Origin: Candidatus Bathyarchaeota archaeon UBA185
GTDB lineage: Archaea > Thermoproteota > Bathyarchaeia > 40CM-2-53-6
Direction: 5' to 3'
Assembly: GCA_002495485.1 (NCBI GenBank)
Contig: DAFH01000009.1
Span: 1,933 to 7,444, forward strand
Length of the DNA stretch: 5,512 nucleotides
The translations under genes and the position numbers were made by a program. Under the pieces are notes generated by a model. It ran no database searches and was not told the origin of the DNA. It saw only the letters and a list, made by a program, of their open reading frames with translations. This document shows, in pieces, positions 1 through 5,061 of this stretch. Numbering within the stretch: position 1 is the stretch's first letter; every line of letters starts with the position of its first letter.

Positions 1-442
1 AGAGAGAGATCACCGCAGCGATGATCAGAGAAGCGATGCTGACGAACCCATACTGCACAACGTTGAGAGGAATGAGAACGAAGAGGGGAGACCCGATCGT
101 CGCTCCGAGTCCTAATGCGAGCGCGGCGAAGAAACCGTATCGATAGGGCTCTTTCTTCGCAAGCTTGGGGATTCGCAGGAACATGTTTGACGGGGCACGT
201 ATCCTGATGTTGCGGGTCACGCTGTGAAGTAAGGTGACACCCCCGGCGAGGATGCATAGGTAGAGAATCAGTTCGTAGAATGAGACGAATTGGATGGAAG
301 CGGTGCCTGATCCAAGAACGGCATTTGACTCGAGAATCGAGGCAATAAGAAATATGCTGAGAATGATGAGGGTCAGCCCGAACAGTAGAGAGACGAATCT
401 AATCGAGACTCTGAAGTCGCTGAGCCAAGATCTTTGGCTCAA
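1..442 (-). CDS. Multi-pass membrane protein, partial (C-terminus beyond left edge)
   Basis: I do not recognise the family. The minus strand reads open for 147 codons from a TTG at 442-440 to the window edge. An in-frame TAA lies two codons upstream (448-446), so the gene cannot start earlier, and the TTG overlaps the upstream gene's stop as ATTGA. The protein is strongly hydrophobic, with likely membrane segments at about residues 14-36, 52-74, 103-125 and from 130 to the edge. A basic loop at about 77-101 (several Arg and Lys) separates the second and third segments and probably faces the cytoplasm. No catalytic or transporter motif is visible. The overlap implies translational coupling with the two-helix membrane protein before it, so the two probably act together in the membrane. 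I am confident that it is coding; the function is unknown. Confidence 0.72.
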   Translation of the reverse strand, partial: MSQRSWLSDFRVSIRFVSLLFGLTLIILSIFLIASILESNAVLGSGTASIQFVSFYELILYLCILAGGVTLLHSVTRNIRIRAPSNMFLRIPKLAKKEPYRYGFFAALALGLGATIGSPLFVLIPLNVVQYGFVSIASLIIAAVISL

Positions 443-984
443 TGTTTAGCTGTCGGCTCCTGAAGCTCGATCCCTGCAATTCTCAGGTAGAAAGCAGCGG
501 ACCTCAAGTGGTTGAAGGCATCGGTGATGAATGCAATACCGGTTAGGAACAGCAGACCCTCCAGGAGATAGGTGCCGTTGCTCCCGCCTGGAGACTGGGC
601 GAGCGATGCGAATTGTTGTAGAATATCGGGGATACTGAGGTTCAGTACCGATGGAGAAATGACGGATATTCCAAGGACCAGTAGAAACGCGGAGATAATA
701 AGTTGGAATATCGACACCACAAAATTCAGTATTGATGAGCTGGCGTAGAAGGGTCGCTGGATTAGAGTTACGAACTTCCTGATATCCTCGTCGGGCGAGT
801 TGATGAACTGGTCTCGAATCTGTTCGTATAGACCGAACTCGGTCTGGGCGTTTTTGACGAACTTCTTGACTTGATCGGAAAGCTCTCCGCTTGTCGAGTC
901 CGTTAGGCTAGTGAGCTGTCGACGTAGATCCTCTATGGCTGGCGATCCCGAAGGCAATGTACCTCTTGAACCGAGACTCGCCAT
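439..984 (-). CDS. Hypothetical membrane protein with soluble N-terminal domain (181 aa)
   Basis: The family is not recognised. The first 75 or so residues are polar and mostly helical in character, rich in Asp, Glu, Lys and Gln, with no signal peptide. Two hydrophobic segments follow at about 84-107 and 139-158. The loop between them is Ser/Pro/Gly-rich and contains an NGT sequon. A short amphipathic stretch with Arg (about 160-173) ends the protein. The stop overlaps the TTG start of the next membrane gene, so the two form a coupled pair. The listed ATG is at 984, but the AT-rich box 985-993 touches it. If that box is the TATA element, the transcript would begin nearer 960 and the start could be the in-frame TTG at 957, codon 10, giving 172 residues. 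The first residues (Gly, Ser and Pro-rich) would fit either start. Coding is likely; the role is unknown. Confidence 0.72.
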   Translation of the reverse strand: MASLGSRGTLPSGSPAIEDLRRQLTSLTDSTSGELSDQVKKFVKNAQTEFGLYEQIRDQFINSPDEDIRKFVTLIQRPFYASSSILNFVVSIFQLIISAFLLVLGISVISPSVLNLSIPDILQQFASLAQSPGGSNGTYLLEGLLFLTGIAFITDAFNHLRSAAFYLRIAGIELQEPTAKH

Positions 985-1143
985 ATAATATGACAGTGAA
1001 ACTCACGGGGCTGCGGAGAATGACTCGGATGAATTCCTTCACCTGGTGTGATGATGTATTGCGAAACTCCGTTCGATTCGTAGGTCTGTTCACAGAGTGG
1101 CTGCCTGCAACCGACTTTTCGGCCCTTGAGTCGCAGAACGTTT

Positions 1144-1152
1144 AGATATATC
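1144..1152 (+). promoter_or_regulatory. Candidate TATA box for a leaderless transcript
   Basis: The sequence AGATATATC and the following CATATC form the most AT-rich stretch of the gene-poor region. The box centre is about 23 nt before the ATG at 1170, close to the spacing of archaeal leaderless genes. The element is nearly symmetrical (GATATATC), so it could also drive minus-strand transcription toward the membrane pair with a leader of about 130 nt. This is a sequence match only. Confidence 0.35.
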
Positions 1153-1169
1153 ATATCGCTAACATACGC

Positions 1170-1262
1170 ATGGGCAAGTGCACGGAAGAGAATGTCCTTT
1201 CCGCAATCACGCATCACTCGCGCAGGGTCCTCTATTCGGACGAAGTGCCCGACAGGTCATGA
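1170..1262 (+). CDS. Possible leaderless micro-ORF (30 aa), doubtful
   Basis: An ATG at 1170 opens a 30-codon frame ending at TGA 1260-1262. The peptide is hydrophilic: it begins MGKCTEENVLSAITHH, continues with two Arg and a Ser-Asp-Glu stretch, and ends in Arg-Ser. It has no known motif and no membrane segment. The only support is the TATA-like box at 1144-1152, at the right distance for a leaderless mRNA. Frames downstream of the stop do not continue it convincingly, so evidence for a frameshifted longer gene is poor. It may be a real small protein, the 5' remnant of a decayed gene, or chance. Confidence 0.2.
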   Translation: MGKCTEENVLSAITHHSRRVLYSDEVPDRS

Positions 1263-1584
1263 CAAGAGCATAGGTCAGAAGACAAGTGACAGGAACCCGT
1301 TCGGAAAGACAGTGATAAGCCTACAGCTACATAACCAAGCTTGCAGCTGCGACTGCCAGTGGTGCCTTCGAGCGAAAGACAGAGGGACGAAAATGGCAAT
1401 TGAAGCGGCCGCAAACTGGGTCAGGACCGCGCAAAAGCGCCGATTCCAACCCTTCCGTTGTGTGTGAATATTCTATGTACCCATCCAGCAGCGAGTTCGC
1501 CACCAGCAAACTGATGCAGTCCTTACCTGTGATACCTCCGAAGTTCTCTCGCGCATGAGATAAATTGCGCGTTTGCTTGAAATG

Positions 1585-1599
1585 AGTGACTCTGTCACT
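1585..1599. repeat. 15-nt inverted repeat upstream of antiporter
   Basis: AGTGAC and GTCACT form a perfect six-base inverted repeat around a three-base centre (TCT). It lies about 83 nt before the antiporter start and about 44 nt upstream of its TATA box. This is where an archaeal activator or a distal repressor could bind. The size and symmetry suit a dimeric helix-turn-helix protein, but a chance palindrome of this length is not rare. Confidence 0.3.
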
Positions 1600-1607
1600 G
1601 TCGTAGG

Positions 1608-1625
1608 ATTATCAATGAATTATCA
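1608..1625. repeat. Direct repeat ATTATCA at 11-nt spacing
   Basis: Two identical ATTATCA heptamers start at 1608 and 1619, exactly 11 nt apart, or about one helical turn. They place two copies of the motif on the same DNA face, 18 nt upstream of the antiporter TATA box. They could be a tandem regulator site or an upstream BRE-proximal element. No known regulator is matched. Confidence 0.3.
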
Positions 1626-1642
1626 CTCCGGTTGCACAACGA

Positions 1643-1650
1643 TGTATATT
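1643..1650 (+). promoter_or_regulatory. TATA box of the antiporter gene
   Basis: TGTATATT is centred about 35 nt before the ATG at 1682. With the usual archaeal distance of about 25 nt from the box centre to the start site, transcription should begin near 1672. That leaves a leader of about 10 nt with little room for a Shine-Dalgarno site. A second ATG at 1671 is out of frame with the antiporter and lies at or before the predicted start site. Confidence 0.5.
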
Positions 1651-1681
1651 CAGCTACTCAGCGCAGGATCATGAATATTCG

Positions 1682-2899
1682 ATGGCGATTGTTGACCCCG
1701 TGCTACAGGCCATAGAAGCCGTCAGCATACTCCTACTGGGCGCAAAGCTACTGGCTGAGCTCTTTGCTCGCTTCCACATACCGGAAGTTCTTGGAGAGTT
1801 GACTGCGGGAATCATCCTCGGTCCCCTCTATTTCGGAGGCCTTCTCCCGTTTCGAACAAGCTTAGTCCAGGTAAATCAGATCGTCTTGGCTTTCGCGCAG
1901 ATCGGGGCCATAGTAATTCTATTCATAGCAGGACTCGAGATGCCCTTTCGCGACTTCGTCCGAGGAGGAATCGCTTCATTCACTGTGGGAGGAATCGGCG
2001 TAATCCTGCCATTCGTCGGAGGGTTCACGCTCTTCCTCCTGCTGGGTTTCGGCAGTCCTGCAAGCCTGATCGTGGGAACCGCGCTAACGGCAACCAGTAT
2101 CGCGATCTCGGTCGAAACCCTTAGAGAGATGAAACATCTCAACACTCCTGAAGGAAAGCTCATAGTTGGGGCCGCCGTCGTCGATGACGTTCTCGCGGTA
2201 GCAGCACTTGGAGTCGTAGGCTCTGCCATCGCTTCAGGACGGACTAGCGTGGATTTCCTATACGCTGCGGGTCTGGTCGGCAGTGTTCTGCTGGTCTTCG
2301 CAGCTCTCATCGCCACTTCCCTGTTAATTGCACCTCGACTCACTCAGTCAAGAATATGGAAGACTCACGGCAGTACAGAGGCCGTTGTTACGGCTTTATT
2401 TTTCGGCATGGCAGCGGTCTCGGAAACTCTTGGTCTGTCACCGATACTCGGATCGTTTGCCGTGGGAATGGCACTGGCAGGAGCCCAAGTCGTGCAGAGA
2501 ATGCAGGACTACGTTGAGAAGCTTCAGTTCATTTTCAGGCCCCTCTTCTTCGCCGTTATTGGCGCTCAAGTGAATCTAGGAGGCCTGAATCCGGAACTTG
2601 CTGTAATTGGGTTGATCCTCATTCTTGTCGCCGTTTTCACAAAGTTCCTCGGATGCGGGTTGCCTGCCCGCCTCTTTCTTAAGAGCAAAAAAGCGGCTGA
2701 GACAGTAGGCGCGGCAATGATCTCGAGAGGAGAGATAGGCCTGATAGTCGTTGGTGTTGGAGTCGCCCAAGGGATAATCGATCCAACGATATACTCTCTA
2801 GTAGTCATAACCGTGATAGCGACGACTATCATATCTCCTCTCTGGCTACGAAGACTAACGCCCTCGCAAAAATCCAACTCGGCACCGGTCAAAACGTGA
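1682..2899 (+). CDS. CPA2-family cation/proton antiporter (Na+/H+ or K+/H+ exchanger)
   Basis: The protein is an integral membrane exchanger that moves Na+ or K+ against protons across the cytoplasmic membrane. It has 405 residues, with hydrophobic segments throughout and only a short polar tail (about 392-405). It therefore consists of the exchanger domain alone, without the RCK/TrkA-N regulatory domain of Kef-type relatives. Family hallmarks are visible: TALTATS at 133-139, the ion-binding aspartate pair at 168-169 in AAVVDDVLAV, LGSFAVGMALAG at 256-267, RPLFFAVIGAQVNL at 286-299, and RGEIGLIV at 349-356. Lys321, in FTKFLG, matches the lysine that partners an aspartate in NapA-like exchangers. 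Paired Asp plus Lys suggests electrogenic exchange; this is family knowledge, not shown here. The ATG at 1682 follows a well-placed TATA box. Nothing on the same strand is close enough to form an operon. The cation cannot be chosen from sequence. Confidence 0.93.
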   Translation: MAIVDPVLQAIEAVSILLLGAKLLAELFARFHIPEVLGELTAGIILGPLYFGGLLPFRTSLVQVNQIVLAFAQIGAIVILFIAGLEMPFRDFVRGGIASFTVGGIGVILPFVGGFTLFLLLGFGSPASLIVGTALTATSIAISVETLREMKHLNTPEGKLIVGAAVVDDVLAVAALGVVGSAIASGRTSVDFLYAAGLVGSVLLVFAALIATSLLIAPRLTQSRIWKTHGSTEAVVTALFFGMAAVSETLGLSPILGSFAVGMALAGAQVVQRMQDYVEKLQFIFRPLFFAVIGAQVNLGGLNPELAVIGLILILVAVFTKFLGCGLPARLFLKSKKAAETVGAAMISRGEIGLIVVGVGVAQGIIDPTIYSLVVITVIATTIISPLWLRRLTPSQKSNSAPVKT

Positions 2900-2968
2900 C
2901 ACTGGGTTTCTCTAGAACATGAGGAGACTTTTAGAGCCGAGACGAAGCTAGGGTGGTGGCCGGTGTCC

Positions 2969-3175
2969 TTAGGATGCGTCGCTGTCGGTGACCAACGTCG
3001 GCGATTTTTGCGTCCTAGGGGCATCGGTCCTAGATCCTCTCCGGCGAATGTCTTGTAACATGTGTTGGAGCTGGTGTCTGACCTTGGCGAGAAGGTACTC
3101 GGTCCGGCTTGGATACTGTGAGGGCTCGCAGCTGTATGAGCAGTCGGGGCAGTCCCAGTGCGGCGACTTCTTCAC
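2969..3175 (-). CDS. Small Cys/His-rich putative zinc-binding protein (68 aa)
   Basis: The GTG at 3175 overlaps the stop of the ATPase gene as GTGA, the usual sign of translational coupling, and this decides the start. Cys9, Cys12 and Cys16 (CPDCSYSC) are followed by a helical, basic stretch carrying His34 and His38. C-x2-C ... H-x3-H resembles a C2H2 zinc finger with an enlarged loop. The helix continues through LQDIRRRG, and a polar tail rich in Thr, Ser and Arg (about 48-68) looks disordered. It is the last gene of the minus-strand run. It ends 69 nt from the convergent antiporter stop. Small zinc-finger proteins are common in archaeal viruses and plasmids, and a nucleic-acid or ATPase-partner role is a fair inference. 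Zinc binding itself is not proved, and the loop length is atypical. Confidence 0.62.
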   Translation of the reverse strand: MKKSPHWDCPDCSYSCEPSQYPSRTEYLLAKVRHQLQHMLQDIRRRGSRTDAPRTQKSPTLVTDSDAS

Positions 3176-4350
3176 TCGCCCGTTACTCCCGTTTCGCCCG
3201 TTTTCAGGAGGTACGGCGCGTATCGTCTGGCCTTTTTCAGAAGGATCTTGGGTTCGACTATGGCGTGACGGATGTGGCCAACTCGCTCTACCTTGATATG
3301 CAGCTTCTTGAGCTGCCAGCCTAGCCAGCGGTTGACCTCCTTGTCCTTAGGCATGCTTTCGAAGGGGGTCCGCGTCAGTTCCGATAGTTCGATGTAGTAG
3401 GTCTTGTATGCTGTAACATCGGTCAAAACGGTCGAAACGGGCCGCTGGACCATCTTCGAGAGTTCTTCACAGATGCGCTCGGTAACCTCTGCCTGTGCGC
3501 CGAATCTCTCCTCCTGATCCCGCTCAGCGAGCTGTTCCACAGCGAGTTCGATAATCGCTTTCTGGCCTTTCGGATTCGGGCATGAGACATAGAGAGGGTA
3601 GAAGAGCTGGGTGATCCGGTTGTCGCCGATGAGACTCTTGAGTTGCTCCTTCGAGAGACCCTTGTGTTCGGAATGCTTTACCCCGTAGAACTCCAGCTGG
3701 CCGCGGAGTCTATCATCGATCTCGATGTCGATAGGTATGTCCTTGACGTTCTTCTCCATGTCCAGGCGGATCGTTCGATCAGGGAGGCTTCCTGGAAGCG
3801 GGTTTTGTCCCGCCAGTATTTTGGGACAGTAGACATCATAGAGCCTTATGGTGGCACCTTCACGCGAAGCTCTGACGACAAATTCATTCCTCTCGTAGAC
3901 GTTGAGAACCTGTAGCATCTCATCGACGTATTCGGATCGTTCTAAGCCGAGACGGTCGCACTCGTCGATGAGCATTGTGGGATGAAGGCTGTCTACTGTC
4001 TGGTAGATGCCTGCGGGCTTAATCGAGCTGAACAGCAGCGGTTTGGGCGCCAGTCGTTGGAACAGTTTGAGTGCTTGACCTTTTCCGGAATGCGGAGGGC
4101 CGTAGAGAAAGAGGTGGGCCATTGCCTCGAACTCTAGCCATCTTCTAACGAGAAAGGTCTCCGACGATGTCAGGTGGTAATAGATCGGGTCCGGTGGGTC
4201 CCAGTGATCCTCCCAAGTCTCATAGACCCAGTTGTAGAGGTCAAGCTCGCTGGAGTAAGGTACAGGTTTGACTATCTCCCAGCCTGGAAGCTTCGCGAGC
4301 TTCTCCTCGAGCTTCCGTCGGGCCTCGAGTTCGGGATCTCGTTCAGTCAT
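3172..4350 (-). CDS. P-loop ATPase, plasmid/virus replication-helicase type
   Basis: Numbering here starts at the ATG at 4350 (392 aa). A charged helix (about 2-20) and an aromatic, acidic region (about 33-60) come first. The ATPase core follows: Walker A GPPHSGKG at 84-91, Walker B TMLIDE at 125-130 with Asp129 and Glu130, and CPKILAGQNPLPGSLPDRTI at 175-194, which resembles a sensor followed by an arginine finger (Arg192). The core pattern recalls DUF3631-like and phage or plasmid primase-helicase ATPases. The C-terminal 80 or so residues, including VNRWLGWQLKKLHI, look like a winged helix for DNA binding. Position 91 is Gly where most P-loops have Ser or Thr. The frame stays open to a TTG at 4398 (408 aa). 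I prefer 4350 because it is an ATG and gives only an 8-nt overlap with the preceding gene. The role is probably DNA unwinding or initiation for a mobile element. No primase domain is present. Confidence 0.75.
   Translation of the reverse strand: MTERDPELEARRKLEEKLAKLPGWEIVKPVPYSSELDLYNWVYETWEDHWDPPDPIYYHLTSSETFLVRRWLEFEAMAHLFLYGPPHSGKGQALKLFQRLAPKPLLFSSIKPAGIYQTVDSLHPTMLIDECDRLGLERSEYVDEMLQVLNVYERNEFVVRASREGATIRLYDVYCPKILAGQNPLPGSLPDRTIRLDMEKNVKDIPIDIEIDDRLRGQLEFYGVKHSEHKGLSKEQLKSLIGDNRITQLFYPLYVSCPNPKGQKAIIELAVEQLAERDQEERFGAQAEVTERICEELSKMVQRPVSTVLTDVTAYKTYYIELSELTRTPFESMPKDKEVNRWLGWQLKKLHIKVERVGHIRHAIVEPKILLKKARRYAPYLLKTGETGVTGE
3175..3201 (-). repeat. Three 9-nt tandem repeats at the ATPase C-terminus
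   Basis: The last nine sense codons are three copies of a nine-base unit close to ACGGGCGAA (ACGGGCGAA, ACGGGAGTA, ACGGGCGAG), encoding TGE-TGV-TGE. The final unit carries the GTGA overlap that starts the next gene. This looks like slippage-type expansion of a flexible tail; it may also place a purine-rich GGGAG upstream of the next start. Confidence 0.55.
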
Positions 4351-4576
4351 CGCCGCCCATCTCAGATATTGATCCGCTGGGTTTTGCGCGGTCTTCAACT
4401 GCTACAGGGTAGACGATGTGATACCACTGGCTGCTCTGGCCCTTCCCAGCGTTCATCAAGCGCCCATGGTCTCGAGCTTCGCGAGGATCCGTTGTCGACC
4501 ATTGGTCGCATAGGCTGCAGCGGTACTCGACGACGCCTCGCTCAACCAAAGAATTCTCCGACCGTGAAGCTGACAA
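4343..4576 (-). CDS. Small C-x2-C zinc-finger-like protein (77 aa)
   Basis: The family is not recognised. From the TTG at 4576, Cys20 and Cys23 form YRCSLCDQW, followed 13 residues later by His37 and then by His53. This resembles the first half of a C2H2 finger (C-x2-C-x13-H), with the fourth ligand uncertain. Helix-forming DPREARDHGRLM lies where a finger helix would be. The C-terminal 20 residues are polar. GGGAG stands four bases before the TTG. A second TTG at 4549 has GGAG five bases before it and would give 68 residues, keeping all Cys and His. The stop overlaps the ATPase ATG within ATGACTGA, implying coupling. The upstream frame is closed by the TAA of the 40-residue ORF only 21 nt before the TTG, in the same frame. 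A likely role is DNA binding or partnering the ATPase; this is inference. Confidence 0.6.
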   Translation of the reverse strand: MSASRSENSLVERGVVEYRCSLCDQWSTTDPREARDHGRLMNAGKGQSSQWYHIVYPVAVEDRAKPSGSISEMGGDD

Positions 4577-4597
4577 TCTGCTCCCGTCCTCAGATCT

Positions 4598-4720
4598 TTA
4601 CCGGATCTTGCTGAACTCGGTGTCCCTCGCCACTATCGCTAGCTCTCGTGCGACTCTGGGCGCCGTGCTTTGCGGACGCCTACACGCCTTCCGTAATGCC
4701 TCGTGCAATGGTAGCTTCAT
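4598..4720 (-). CDS. 40-residue ORF coupled to the RHH gene
   Basis: The ATG at 4720 overlaps the stop of the ribbon-helix-helix gene as ATGA, and a GGGAG lies 12 bases upstream. The product starts MKLPLHEALRKACRR and is basic and probably helical throughout, with a second amphipathic stretch ending in FSKIR. There is no recognised domain. The TAA at 4600-4598 is in frame with the downstream zinc-finger gene and only seven sense codons separate the stop from that gene's TTG. Either this is a genuine small protein, or it is the N-terminus of a longer protein split by a nonsense change. The clean ATGA overlap favours translation from here; the function is unknown. Confidence 0.5.
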   Translation of the reverse strand: MKLPLHEALRKACRRPQSTAPRVARELAIVARDTEFSKIR

Positions 4721-4929
4721 CGACGCAAGAGTCTCCCTTTCGGAGTCTTGGCCAGGTCTTGTTTGATGGGGTGTGTCTGGAGGAGGTCGCTTGCCTCCCT
4801 CTCCATTTTCTCTCTGATCGCCTGTCGGAAGAACTCCGATTGCGACATGTGGCCCCGGCGTTGTCTATGAATCGCGATAAGATCCCGGAACTCCACAGGC
4901 ACACGCGTGATCAGGTAAACGTCAGTCAT
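4717..4929 (-). CDS. Ribbon-helix-helix (CopG/Arc-type) DNA-binding protein (70 aa)
   Basis: This is a small transcription factor expected to bind DNA as a dimer through paired beta strands. Residues 3-11 (DVYLITRVP) fit the DNA-contacting strand, 12-25 fit helix A, and MSQSEFFRQAIREKMERE at 28-45 fits the turn and helix B. The Ser-Glu then Arg-x-Ala-Ile pattern is characteristic of the family. The last 25 residues are polar and basic, ending in Arg-Arg. The ATG at 4929 lies about 30 nt after a TATA-like CTAAATAC, so the leader is only a few bases. The gene heads a five-gene run and faces a winged-helix gene across a 132-nt gap full of palindromic half-sites. Autorepression plus control of the divergent gene is the natural inference, by analogy with CopG-type copy control in plasmids. 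An antitoxin role is the alternative, but no toxin is adjacent. Confidence 0.82.
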   Translation of the reverse strand: MTDVYLITRVPVEFRDLIAIHRQRRGHMSQSEFFRQAIREKMEREASDLLQTHPIKQDLAKTPKGRLLRR

Positions 4930-4956
4930 TTTCCTGGGCTGAGACCAGATACTGCG

Positions 4957-4964
4957 GTATTTAG
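4957..4964 (-). promoter_or_regulatory. TATA box of the RHH-led minus-strand genes
   Basis: On the minus strand the box reads CTAAATAC. Its centre is about 31 nt before the ATG at 4929, so transcription should start around 4935 with a leader of about six bases. It overlaps the left arm of the GGTATT-N10-AATACC inverted repeat, so a protein bound there would block TBP. Confidence 0.45.
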
Positions 4965-5007
4965 ACTAGGCAATACCCCTCGTGAAATAACACCAATACC
5001 GGTAGTT

Positions 5008-5021
5008 AATACGAACGTATT
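5008..5021. repeat. Perfect 14-nt palindrome, candidate operator
   Basis: AATACG and CGTATT flank a two-base AA centre. The right arm forms part of the TATA-like GTATTTAT at 5017-5024 of the winged-helix gene. It is the cleanest palindrome in the window and shares its half-site with the repeat over the opposite promoter. Confidence 0.6.
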
Positions 5022-5024
5022 TAT
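5017..5024 (+). promoter_or_regulatory. TATA box of the winged-helix gene
   Basis: GTATTTAT predicts a transcript start near 5046, leaving about 16 nt before the TTG at 5062. The box shares bases with the right arm of the 14-nt palindrome, suggesting repression by occlusion. Confidence 0.45.
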
Positions 5025-5061
5025 CCGGGCATTCCATCAGCCGCGGGCGAGAGACCCAATT

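Larger units (their letters stand above)
985..1681. other. Gene-poor intergenic region of about 700 nt
   Basis: This lies between the divergent membrane pair (left) and the antiporter gene (right). Open frames occur on both strands, for example 1126-1467 plus and 933-1217 minus. Their translations are rich in Arg, Ser and Cys, have no hydrophobic core pattern or known motif, and look like chance reading frames. The only structured items I can support are a TATA-like box at 1144-1152 placed about 25 nt before an ATG at 1170, and the repeats and TATA box upstream of the antiporter. No tRNA or other structured RNA could be folded by eye. The region could be a decayed gene, a long regulatory region or an unrecognised RNA gene. 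Confidence 0.5.
4930..5061. promoter_or_regulatory. Divergent promoter/operator region with AATAC/GTATT palindromes
   Basis: This 132-nt gap holds five exact or near-exact copies of a six-base half-site. GGTATT (4956-4961) and AATACC (4972-4977) form a perfect inverted repeat with a 10-nt spacer over the minus-strand TATA box. AATACC (4995-5000) continues into GGTA, giving the palindrome TACCGGTA at 4997-5004. AATACG-AA-CGTATT (5008-5021) is a perfect 14-nt palindrome reaching into the plus-strand TATA box. ATAC-TGCG-GTAT (4949-4960) adds a weaker pair. Such short inverted repeats are the type of target bound by RHH dimers, so the encoded regulator probably acts here. Iterons of a replication origin are an alternative. 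Confidence 0.55.

Noticed and set aside
1048..1054. GTGATGA resembling the C box of a C/D guide RNA
   Set aside because: No CTGA D or D' box follows at the needed distance.
1065..1090. GTTCGATTC resembling a tRNA T-arm
   Set aside because: Only four of five stem pairs form and no matching acceptor, D or anticodon arm is found around it.
933..1217. 94-codon minus-strand frame across the membrane gene start
   Set aside because: It overlaps the better-supported 181-residue gene and its translation has no recognisable pattern.
1126..1467. 113-codon plus-strand frame containing CSCDCQWC
   Set aside because: Low-complexity Arg/Ser/Cys composition, no domain pattern, no promoter at the right spacing for its ATG, and equally open frames overlap it on the other strand.
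1876..2343. 155-codon minus-strand frame
   Set aside because: Wholly antisense to the antiporter core; rich in Thr, Pro, Ala and Arg, as expected for an antisense shadow of a hydrophobic gene.
2910..2936. CTCTA ... TAGAG inverted repeat between the convergent genes, possible terminator
   Set aside because: Only five pairs with a 17-nt loop and no real T-run; too weak to call on either strand.
2566..3024. 152-codon minus-strand frame
   Set aside because: Mostly antisense to the antiporter's conserved C-terminal half and overlaps the coupled small zinc-protein gene; composition is typical of a shadow frame.
2886..3430. The 11-mer CGGTCAAAACG occurs at 2886-2896 and again at 3420-3430
   Set aside because: Both copies lie in coding sequence of unrelated genes and do not extend; probably chance.
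3643..3915. 90-codon plus-strand frame
   Set aside because: Lies inside the ATPase gene on the opposite strand, with no motif or start signal.
4350..4398. TTG start of the ATPase at 4398
   Set aside because: It would overlap the zinc-finger gene by 56 nt; the ATG at 4350 overlaps by 8 nt and uses the stronger start codon. It is not excluded.
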